From Ceratotherium simum simum (lineage: Eukaryota > Chordata > Mammalia > Perissodactyla > Rhinocerotidae), in contig NW_004454177.1 in the NCBI RefSeq assembly GCF_000283155.1, positions 9,781,775 to 9,845,774 on the forward strand: a stretch of 64,000 bases of DNA, read 5' to 3'. Positions 56,110 through 64,000 of the stretch are shown one piece after another. Below the pieces are notes generated by a model. The model was not told where the DNA came from. It saw only the letters and a list, made by a program, of their open reading frames with translations, and did no database searches. Both the position numbers and the translations under genes were made by a program. Position 1 is the stretch's first letter. Every line of letters begins with the position of its first letter.

Positions 56110-56250
56110 GAGCAGATCTAGGTACTAAATCCTGCTCTGACTTTAACTAGCTGTGTGATCTTGGACAAGTAGCCTAAACCTCTCTAGATTTCCTTCTATG
56201 CAAACTGAGGATGCTAACTATGTAATGTTTAAGGGCACTCCCAATTGTAG
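56110..56250 (+). repeat. MIR SINE fragment
   Basis: 'aatcctgctctgactttaac', 'tagctgtgtgatcttggaca', 'cctaaacctctctagatttc' and 'gaggatgctaactatgtaat' follow MIR. Confidence 0.75.
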
Positions 56251-56514
56251 CACTCTAAGATTCTGTGGTCCATGGACAGGGAGAGAAGATCTGAGTGGTC
56301 AGGATGGCTTACAAGGGAGGAGGGTGGAGTCAGAAGCAGGCTCCCCGTATTTTGCTCAGAGAATAGCTTCCATGAGCATACCTTCTCCAGAGAATAACCA
56401 TTGGGGTGATCATCAGAGACCTGAAACCATTTGGGAAGGACTATGGTCTGACCTAGTATGTTGTCCTTTATAGAGCTATTTAGCGGTACAGATTGGAAGA
56501 CAAAATGGAAGGTC

Positions 56515-56772
56515 ACTGGTGGAGTAAATAAACTTTGGAACAAGACAAACCTGGGTTTGAATGCCACCTCTGCCGTTTACTTGCAATATATCTTTGGGCA
56601 AATTATGTAATCTTTTTGTACTCAAATTCCTCACCAGTAAAATTGGGATAATAGTACATTTCTCCCAGAGTTGATGCAAGAAATAAACGAGATAAAGCAT
56701 ACAAAGCACTCAGTACAGTTCCTGGTAAGTTGTAAATCCTCCTTACGTGGTTGCTTAGTGTTATTATTATTA
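56515..56772 (+). repeat. MIR SINE, nearly full length
   Basis: 'ggaacaagacaaacctgggt', 'ttgaatgccacctctgccgt', 'ttgggcaaattatgtaatct', 'taaaattgggataatagtac', 'gagataaagcatacaaagca' and a 'gtgttattattatta' end follow MIR in order. Confidence 0.85.
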
Positions 56773-56899
56773 GTTCACAGCAGGTATGGTAGAAAGAGGA
56801 GACAGTCCAGTTCAGCCAGGACAGGCTGTGGAACATGCCCTCTTGAAGCTTGGCCTGTCTCCCTGGACATTGCAGGTTTCCAGGAAACTAGAATCTGAG

Positions 56900-57335
56900 G
56901 TCTGTCAAGTAGCAGGATAGTTATTCGGCTAATTAATGGTCTAAGAAAGAGCTGAGAAGCTGAGATAGGCTTTCCAGAATAGCAGAACTTCCCAATGAAT
57001 GCAAATAAATCCACGGAGTGATTGAAGTGTAATTACATTTTTACTGCAATATTTATTGAGATCTTTTATTCTTTGATAGAGTTACATCCAAGCTCAAATG
57101 ACTTCAAGGGAACAGTTGGGGGAATATTAACTGTTCTAACTAATTAAATAATGCAACTAATTCTAATTATGCAATTGACATCTACTGAGCCAGAGAAAAC
57201 GTAGCTTGAAGAAAAAAAAAACACAAGAATTAGCTTGGTAAGTGCTGATGTTGTTTCTGATTTCCGTAATACAGCTGGACTATTTGTAAAAAGCAAGTGA
57301 ATAGAGATAATAATAAATGATCTTCTTGTCTGAGT
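56900..57335. promoter_or_regulatory. Candidate conserved noncoding element with homeodomain and octamer motifs
   Basis: A repeat-free AT-rich stretch with four TAATTA cores (56930-56935, 57030-57035, 57141-57146, 57164-57169) and an exact octamer ATGCAAAT (56999-57006), a POU-factor type site. Such clustering is common in deeply conserved developmental enhancers, but AT-rich DNA also produces TAATTA by chance. I infer a possible enhancer only. Confidence 0.3.
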
Positions 57336-57671
57336 GAAAACTAGTTCTGAAAAATGTTGAAAGCTGTTGCCATTGTTCATTCTGGAGGTTTAATTTGTGT
57401 CTTGGGAAAGAGGAGTTTCATTGCTAAGACACTACATAAAGAATTTAACAATTGGTCTCTTTCTCTTTTGAAGAGCATAGTACTCCCTGTATGTCTCTGA
57501 CATTGGTTTGGAGAGTGATGGTGGCTGCGTCGCTGGGGAATTTCAAACCACTGAGAGACACTGGCCCACTGGCCTGGAGCTTATAAGGAACTCGCACAGA
57601 GCATAAAAGACACTAGTGACAGCAGAACCAGGCAGAGGGTCCTGATTCCAGCATAGAATTTGGTTATGGGT
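57336..57671. other. Unassigned unique sequence
   Basis: No gene or repeat is supported between the candidate element and the A-rich repeat. Confidence 0.4.
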
Positions 57672-57713
57672 TAAAAGAAAAAGAAAAAGAAAAAGTAAAA
57701 GAAAAAGAAAAGA
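57672..57713 (+). repeat. (AAAAAG)n-type simple repeat
   Basis: A purine tract of six-base units of the form AAAAAG with one 'aaaaagtaaaag' interruption. It makes the reverse strand appear to encode Leu/Phe repeats, which is not a gene. Confidence 0.9.
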
Positions 57714-58295
57714 CATAGCCAGCTGCATTCTACTGCCTAAAATGTAAAAAATAGATTGCTAGAAGGCAAACACCAAGCCCCAAGGCAAAAGGACAAATTG
57801 CACCAAGACGGGAATTGTAAACTGGGGGAAAGTGGACAAACCAGGACCTCTAACGTTCTGGGCTTGTCTGTCCCACTAGCCTAGAAGCCCTCTCAGTTCT
57901 CCTGGCTCCTGGTTGGGGCTCTGCCCCAGGCTGCTCTTTTGTTATCTTTTAAGCTTTTTGAGCTGACCTTACAAAAATCTTTTTAGCTTTGGAAGGAAGG
58001 GAATGGGACAGGGGATCAGGTTCTCTCTCCCTTCCTACACAGACAGGCCTTCCTACACAACAGATGCATCCTGGTTGAGGCTGAGGGTCCCTCGGCTCCA
58101 GGAGCCCACAACACAGGAAGTCCCTCACTCCATGGTGGTGGTGGGGGGGGGCCATGGTCTGGACTTGACCCCCAGTCAACCCTGATGACCTGTAGCTCCA
58201 GGGGGGCAGAATCAAGTCTGAGGGAGGCTGCAGTCATTGGAGGCCTGCCAATATGAGATTTTTGAATGCCATGACCTGCAACTTGTCTATTGAAA
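57714..58295. other. Unassigned unique sequence
   Basis: It contains a G run at 58142-58151 with 'ccatgg' on both sides. Small frames on both strands over 57949-58237 lack domains. No gene is called. Confidence 0.4.
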
Positions 58296-58299
58296 GGTG

Positions 58300-58517
58300 A
58301 TCTATCTTATGGATAAGGGCACAGGATTCAAACTCTACCTGAGTTTGAATCCTGCTGGTCAGATCACTTAGAATCTCTGAGGTTCAGTTTCTTCATCTGT
58401 AAGGTGGAGATAACAACACCTCTTTCCAGGATTGTGGGAGGAGAGAATGCAGTGCGTTATGCAGTCCCTGGCTCATAACAAGTGCTCAACATAGAGTACC
58501 AATTGCTACTATTATTC
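58300..58517 (+). repeat. MIR SINE, nearly full length
   Basis: 'tggataagggcacaggattc', 'tgagtttgaatcctgctggt', 'gatcacttagaatctctgag', 'cagtttcttcatctgtaagg', 'agtccctggctcataacaag' and 'tgctcaacatagagtacc' follow MIR in order. Confidence 0.88.
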
Positions 58518-58739
58518 ATCTAATTTTCCTGGCACCTTGCATAGCACCTGACATAGGCTCACAATAAACTGTCAAGGTATGTTTTTTAGATCGTTCTGGA
58601 TCTGGGTGGATCATGGGGACATGGGCATCAGGACAGTGGAGAAGGAGCAGGCTCCCTGCCCAGCTAGGAGGTCCACCCCTGTCTGAAGCTAGATGGAGCT
58701 GGCAGTCTTAATGGATCCAGATATAACCTTCACTGAGAA

Positions 58740-58862
58740 AAGAGAACATTATAGCTGGAAGGGAGTGTATGAGCATCCTCCAGTTTACAATTGAGAAAAT
58801 GAAGTCTTTGAGAGAGCCCTTAGTAGTTCAATGTCACATAGCAAGGAAATGGTGATTTCAGA
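58740..58862 (-). repeat. MIR-like remnant
   Basis: 'catcctccagtttacaattg', 'agaaaatgaagtctttgaga', and 'caatgtcacatagcaaggaa' follow antisense MIR loosely. Confidence 0.5.
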
Positions 58863-59269
58863 TCCAGGTTCCTGCTCAGGCCGTTGCCAAGGGTGTGGCT
58901 CATTAGGATGTATGGCAGCCCTTGAACCTGGCCGAGGTCTGACATCTCCAATTGTTCATGTGGCCTAATCTGGACAGGGCCGCCTGCCTGTGAGGCTGAC
59001 TGCCTTAGTCCCAAAGGCCTCCAGAGAAAGGAACTCCAGCCACTCTTCCCAGCTTGTTCCAGAACTTGGCACCCTCCGAGGCACACAGTCTTCCTTAGCT
59101 CTGACAGAGCCCTCCATGCTGCGGACCTGTACAGGGGGAGCGTGAGGCAGCCCTGGGTTGCGTGTGCAGCTTCCTGGGCTGTACTCCCTTGCCCTTCCTC
59201 CATCTCCCCATTTGGGCTGTCCTGGCAAGTCTTGCTGAGGGTGTGAGGGGCTGCTGAGGCTATGATGTG
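58863..59269. other. Unassigned unique sequence
   Basis: A GC-rich part with antisense frames up to 127 codons at 58820-59228 but no recognisable domain or splice pattern. No gene is called. Confidence 0.35.
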
Positions 59270-59560
59270 AGTTCTTTAAAGTTCACTTTTGAAACAAGGA
59301 CATGAAGTTACCTGGAAGGTTGGGCTCCCAGCTTGCAGAGCTCTGCAGCTCTCTGTGGGACTGGCTGCTGCCGTCAAAAAGAATAGAGCCGTCATTCTGC
59401 AGGAGGGTTTATATGATAATAGGGTTTTTGCCTCCCAGTAATTGGAAAGGTGCTAATCTAGTGACTCATGAGCTACATGTAAGAAAAAAATCCCACCCTG
59501 GAAATGAAACTGCATCGTGTTTTCTGAGCACCTCATCTTATTTCAGTGGGGAGGGTAAGC
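59270..59560. promoter_or_regulatory. Candidate conserved noncoding element with an AP-1 site
   Basis: Repeat-free. It contains a consensus AP-1 core TGACTCA (59462-59468), two copies of GCCGTCA 18 bases apart (59370-59376 and 59388-59394), and a TAATTG core (59439-59444). The preserved CpGs in otherwise CpG-poor DNA hint at constraint. Function is inferred only. Confidence 0.25.
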
Positions 59561-59704
59561 TGTGGCTTAGATGTACCCAGCAGAGCCTGGTTGTCCCGGC
59601 AACGCTGCTGGAGTGACTGTAAACCCATGCTTCCCCTCCAGGTAGTCCAGTGATACAGAAAGCAGGGAAGGATGGACACCAGCCACATGTCTGGGGCAGC
59701 AAAC

Positions 59705-60184
59705 TGTGGGAGATAAAGATTTGGCCACCCTGAAATCTATCTCTTTACCTTGATTGTTTTCTCTGAGGGACATTTGACCTCCCCCACTAACTGCCTAAAG
59801 AATTTGACATGGTGGCTCCTTCCTGGAACAGATCTTCTATTATGATGGCTGTAAAGATAATGTAGGATAGAGGTTACAATAGGAAAGGCACCAAGCCTCT
59901 TTTATCAAAAACTCTGTATAGATAACCCTGAAAAGAATTGTCTTCCTGCCCTCTGAAGTCCCAAGCCACTACCCGCCCCCAACACGCTCCTCGCCTTTAG
60001 CTGCGATACTTAAGCAAGCAGCTTAGACAGAGGGACGAGTTGCTCATTTCTGAGTTTCTCCCATGTATACATGTTATTAAACTTGGTATTATTTTCTCCT
60101 ACTAACCTGTCTTGTTAATCATTTGGCCAGCCATAAGAACCTTAAGGAAAAGGGCAGAGGGAGATTCTCCCTCTTTCCCCGACA
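59705..60184 (+). repeat. Solo LTR of an ERV1-type element
   Basis: It starts 'tgtgggagataaag' and ends 'cttt...ccccgaca', so it has TG and CA ends, and is 480 bases long. It is flanked by the 4-bp direct repeat 'aaac' (59701-59704 and 60185-60188). ERV1/gammaretrovirus-like integrases typically give 4-bp duplications. The interior has 'ctgagtttctcccatgtata' and 'gttattaaacttggtattat' (an ATTAAA poly(A)-type signal) and 'ttctcctactaacctgtctt'. No internal retroviral genes are present, which fits loss by LTR-LTR recombination. Confidence 0.75.
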
Positions 60185-60335
60185 AAACCCAACCCCAGGC
60201 CATTGGGACGGAGAGCCAGCACGTGAATGGGTTTACAAAGGAGACAGTCATTACCAACTTAGTGTTAGAACCTCCCAAGGTCGGGTGAATGTGCAAATGT
60301 GAATGACATGTGTGCACATGGGCATTTGAGTTTGG

Positions 60336-60365
60336 GTGTATGCGCACATGCGCGCATGTGCGCAT
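60336..60365. repeat. Alternating purine-pyrimidine tract with perfect 24-bp palindrome
   Basis: 30 consecutive bases alternate between purine and pyrimidine. Within them, 60341-60364 is a perfect 24-base palindrome centred on a CGCG core. Such sequence can adopt Z-DNA or extrude a cruciform under supercoiling. The wider tract (60290-60440) is TG/CA-rich. Confidence 0.9.
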
Positions 60366-60403
60366 TGACTGTATGGGCTTGGTTGGTTGACTGTATGGGC
60401 TTG
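60365..60403 (+). repeat. 17-bp direct repeat
   Basis: 'ttgactgtatgggcttg' occurs at 60365-60381 and 60387-60403, with a period of 22. It is a short tandem duplication next to the Z-DNA-type tract. Confidence 0.9.
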
Positions 60404-60440
60404 TAGTGAGCGTGTGAGCAAGTGTGTGTGCACATGCGCC

Positions 60441-60985
60441 CCTACCTGAATGCTGCTTTTCTTCTTTTGGCTTGGGTTCTAATTATTTTTGCTTCCTCCA
60501 TCCGTATTGTACCCCTTGAGCTTTAGGGACCTGAGCTGCATGCTAAGCTCTGGCCCTCAGTGGATAGGATCCTGGGGTAGATGACTGAACTGGATCTTGC
60601 TACCAGAAAGTAGCTGGAGTTTCAGTGGGGCCCCCTTTGGAGAAATGCAACCGCTTTATCTGCGCCTAAAGGAAGACAACTGGAATCTGACCCTGCCTGG
60701 AGGGCACTTGGAACTACCCAATACCTGGACCCCCTCTCCAGGCGCTCAGGGGTGAGGCACCTCCTCCATACCTACCCTTGCATCCTCTCTGTCACCCTGC
60801 TGCTATCCCTTTGCTTGGGGACGTCACCCCCCTACTCCTGACTCCTGTCCTCTTCCTATGGGATCCTGCCTCGCTCAGAGCCCCTGACCTTGGCGCATCC
60901 CCAGGATCTCCGGAGCCCAGAAGGGCAGAGAGTCCCTCCAGCCACCGCCCTCCCCCGGCCTCCTTCCCGCCAGCAGCTCACAGCC
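60441..60985. other. Unassigned unique sequence
   Basis: GC-rich, particularly from 60700. The 130-codon frame at 60778-61170 is Pro/Ser/Leu-rich and has no domain. No gene is called. Confidence 0.4.
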
Positions 60986-61029
60986 TGAGTCATAGTCCCC
61001 CTGAGGCTCTTGTCTCCACCCCGCTCCCA

Positions 61030-61200
61030 CTCCTTTCATTAACTTCATTGAAGCTAATAATCCTGCCCGCAATTCCATTGTCTCCTCTTAATTCCAATTT
61101 CCTTTTATCTCAAGGGGCAAATCAGCAGAGTGAAATGGTGAAGAGGCAGGCACAGCCTCCCATGTATTAATTAGTGGAGCATCAACGAGGTGATACAAAC
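61030..61200. promoter_or_regulatory. Candidate conserved noncoding element with homeodomain and SOX motifs
   Basis: Repeat-free. It has a TAATCC core (61058-61063, OTX/PITX type), a SOX-type CCATTGT (61075-61081) and a TAATTA core (61168-61173), in a short span between GC-rich flanks. Function is inferred only. Confidence 0.28.
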
Positions 61201-62227
61201 ACGCCTTCAGCATCACGGCTCTGCTCATGCCTCCCCTCTCCCTTTCTTTCTCCCCTTCCTTCTTCCCCTCCTGAGCTCCAACCCAACCTGGAAGAGTGTC
61301 CCAGGGTTGGAAAACTGCCAGTTGTCCCGCCTCCACTCGCTCCCTCACCCCCACATTGAATCAGTCACCATGTCACGTAGATTTACCTCCTGAATATGCC
61401 TGAAATCTGTCCACAGTTCTCACCTCCCCACGGCCACTGCTCCGGTCCACACCACCATCAGCTCCCACCGGGGTGATGGTGACAGCCTCCTAACTGGCCT
61501 CCCTGCCTCCAGGCTTGCCCTCTTCAAGTTCTTTCTCCATCCTACTGCCAGATGCAGCCCACGCTGCTCCTTCCGGGTACCTGTCCTGAGTGGGCAACAC
61601 ACAGCCATTCCATGCACATCCTCCTTGTCACCTGCTGAGCTCCTGCTCCCCCTCCCATTTCTTGGGTATCCTTTCCTCCAGGAAGCCTTCTCTGACCTGC
61701 AGGACTGGGCTGGGCTGGGTTTCTGTGTATTCCTATAACAGTGTGGGCTGACCTCTAACATGCCGTTGATCATGCTGGATTAAAATTGCCTGTGGCTGCT
61801 CTGGCTTTCCCACCAGCCTGCATTCCAGGATAATGAAGGCTTTTGGAAATGGAGGGGTAGTGGTGGGGATGACAATGATTCATGCCCTCTAGCTGTGAGT
61901 TTTGAATTGGGAAATAGGCACAAGGATCTGATAGGCTCTTTATTATTATTGGGCTTTTTACTAGTGCTAGCAAAGCTGGATTGAAGAGTGACTTGGCCCA
62001 AAAACTAAAAGAGCTCTCTATTCCTTCCCTCCTCCTGGGTTGAGTTTACCCTCCAGTCACAGCAGCACAGCAGGACAACTGCAGGCCTCCCATGCAGGGC
62101 AGTGACCTTACAGGTCTTACAAAGCAGAGGAAGGAAGGGTACGTCTCAACCGCAGCAGATAGTCACTGCTTCTCTGAGAGCAGAATAAGGGAGAGGAGTA
62201 GGGGAGCAGGCAGGGGTTTCTGCCCAG
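61201..62227. other. Unassigned unique sequence
   Basis: No gene or repeat is recognised. The antisense frame at 61420-61773 (117 codons) has no domain. Confidence 0.4.
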
Positions 62228-62631
62228 TGTTAAAGATAAACCGAGGCATATTAAAAATTTTAAGAGTTTATATGAGCAAAAGTTGATTGGAATCTGGGAG
62301 GCCCAAACTGGAAGTAGTTAGGAGCCCTTCACTGACAGGAGCCTGGGCAAGACTTATAGAGAAGATGGGAAGCAAAGCAAGGAAATTATTTGATTGGCTA
62401 CAGCTTAAGTTTGCCTTATTTGGGAAAGCTTAGTTGGCTGTTTGTGATGGGTTGTCCCTAGGTTTTGACTTCTTACCCTTGAGCCGTTACAGGCTTAGGT
62501 TTTGCTTACTAGGCTACTAAGGTGTTAAAGTCACCTCAGTCTAATGGCCTCCCTGTTTAGTTAATTTAACACCAGCACTTATCAGCACATACCGAAAGTT
62601 CCTGAAAGTTCCTGAAAATTCCTGTTTTACA
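62228..62631. repeat. Probable LTR or other dispersed repeat
   Basis: 'taaagataaaccgaggcata', 'aagagtttatatgagcaaaa', 'cccttgagccgttacaggct', 'taggttttgcttactaggct' and 'taacaccagcacttatcagc' match a dispersed mammalian repeat that I recall as LTR-like but cannot name. It begins TG and ends CA, but no target-site duplication is visible. A 10-base unit 'gaaagttcct' is repeated near 62593-62623. Confidence 0.45.
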
Positions 62632-64000
62632 GGCTGGCAGGAGCATAGGGAGAGGCAAAGGATGTCTCTCCTGACATGAGCTACCTCTGGTTTGCCATCA
62701 GATCCCAGCAGCCAGCCCAGAGCCTGGCAGGCTGCAGATGATTTATAAAAGTTTGTCAAGTGGAGGAAAGGTCTCCCTTTATTGGCTTCATCTAGCAGGG
62801 ATCTTAACGATGAGGAAACTGAGTCCTGAGAGCCAAGATGACTTACCCAAAGTCTCAGAAATAATCAGTGTCCCCTTCAGCCTTCTTAACTACAAGGTCA
62901 TGTTTCCTGGTGCAGGTCGGTTGAGGGCTAAGGTCACTAGGCGGATTGGCACAGGGATGCTGTACATAGAGGGAGCTGGGAGCACAGCAAGACACAAACA
63001 ATATCCCAAGTGCACTACATGGAAACACTGGCCTGGAATGGCTGTGGGTTTGAGATTGGGGTAGGTCAGGAGGGAAGAGGACTTGAAGCCAGAACTGGGA
63101 GGAACTGGGGCTGGTTAGCCTGGAGGAGAAGTGTGATTTCTGAAGTGCCACTGGGTGGAGAAGAATCAAGCTTGTGCTGGATATTCCCAGAGCATGGAGC
63201 TTGGACCAATGAGAGACATACTTTGTTTAGTGTGCTAAATTCAACAGATATTAATAAGCACCAGTGTGTGTGCACAATGGTGAACCAGTCCCTGTTGTTG
63301 AGGAGCATTTGGTCTGGTTGAGTCGCAAGCAATACCGTGTCAGAAATGCCCAGTGCTGGTATTCACTGTGGGGTAGGAGAGCACAGAAGAGGGCTCCCTG
63401 ACTCTACCTTGTGCCAGGTGAAGGGTGGGGTGGTCAGAGAAGGTTTGAGGAGGCGTTTTGTTTCAATAGGAGATTTTTCTTATAAGTAGTGCTAACCAAA
63501 AGGGAAAGAGCGACCTGAAAGGATAGTGGCAAACCAAAGGGCAGATCTCTTCCAACTCTGCACCGCCATGGTTCTCAGAACGGGGGTAGGGATGGATGAT
63601 GGTGGTGGTTAGGTCTGACCAGGCTGGGATCCACCTGCTAAACCAGATCAGATGCTGCCAGGAGCTCGCCGGCATCTGCTTCCTTATTTGATCCAATACT
63701 GCAAACCCAGACTGTGCACTGCCCCGTCGACTCTACCAGACTCTGCCATGCTTGCTCAACTCCAGCTAGTGACCTGGCCTTAGACTGAAGTCTTTACCTG
63801 CTTCATTGTCTTCCTACTGAGTGAGCCAGGGAGTGAGAAGTGGTGGGTTAGAGGGGAGGATTCCCTGCCTCTCTCAGAGACCAACTCTGTCGTGATCCCA
63901 GAACTGTCCACTGGACTCCAAGGCTCTTTGGCTCTCTATGAAGAAGGTGTAGGTGATGTTGAGAAAGATGGAAGGACCCTGAGCACCTGGGGAGGGAAGT
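62632..64000. other. Unassigned sequence
   Basis: 62800-62880 has MIR-like antisense sequence ('cgatgaggaaactgagtcct', 'gatgacttacccaaagtctc'). The rest has no repeat or gene I can support. Antisense frames around 62855-63332 have no domain. Confidence 0.4.

Noticed and set aside
57543..57728. Leu/Phe-rich small frame, possible membrane peptide
   Set aside because: The hydrophobic run is the antisense of the AAAAAG simple repeat.
60778..61170. 130-codon Pro/Ser/Leu-rich open frame
   Set aside because: GC-rich composition suppresses stops. No domain, and it runs into a candidate noncoding element.
1..64000. CRISPR arrays, operons, riboswitches, phage or insertion sequences
   Set aside because: No regularly spaced repeats with unique spacers and no prokaryotic gene organisation. 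The DNA is mammalian.

Overview
This window is mammalian nuclear DNA, most likely from horse or another perissodactyl. The best evidence is a set of eleven copies of a tRNA-headed SINE that I recognise as the equine ERE family. Its GGCCGGCCCC-type start, its A- and B-box tRNA head and its body ending in 'tagctcagggctgatcttcctca' (or the reverse complement) recur throughout. Ancient placental repeats (MIR, L2, MER5-type hAT, MLT1, MLT2, L1M) fill much of the rest. There are no bacterial or viral gene arrays, no CRISPR, no operons and no multi-exon gene that I can support. The region reads as intergenic or deep-intronic.

Layout. 1-14 kb is mostly unique sequence sprinkled with MIR, L2, one MLT1 and one ERVL LTR, plus a very recent 169-bp tandem duplication at 11.9-12.25 kb. 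14-15.5 kb holds a hAT-like element with a 403-bp SINE in it; the SINE appears to have a tRNA-like head and an RTE/BovB-like tail. 16.2-23.2 kb is two L1 elements in opposite orientation: a 3' fragment on the minus strand, and a nearly full-length decayed L1 on the plus strand that carries three features of note (a 494-base assembly gap, two EREs and an AT microsatellite). 23-30 kb is mainly unique with scattered repeats. 30.2-41.9 kb is an old minus-strand L1 split by a younger full-length minus-strand L1 (34363-40704), which has a 10-bp target-site duplication, its own ERE and a 550-base gap. 41.9-44.3 kb is a four-layer nest: L1M, then MLT1, then MLT2, then ERE. 46.4-47.2 kb holds a processed copy of PFDN1 (prefoldin subunit 1) with an intact 122-codon frame, a poly(A) signal, a short A-tail and a 15-bp target-site duplication. 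47.2-51 kb has an ERVL LTR with an internal duplication and three EREs, one of them apparently with a 3' transduction. 52-64 kb is repeat-poor. It contains an MLT1, two adjacent Tigger-like elements, MIRs, a solo ERV1-type LTR, a 30-bp alternating purine-pyrimidine palindrome and three stretches that look like conserved noncoding elements.

The only open frame with a recognisable cellular protein is the PFDN1 retrocopy. All other protein-like signal comes from L1 ORF1 and ORF2 fragments. Repeat family names are from memory of consensus sequences and should be confirmed with RepeatMasker. Target-site duplications, gap limits, tandem repeats and motif positions were read directly from the sequence.
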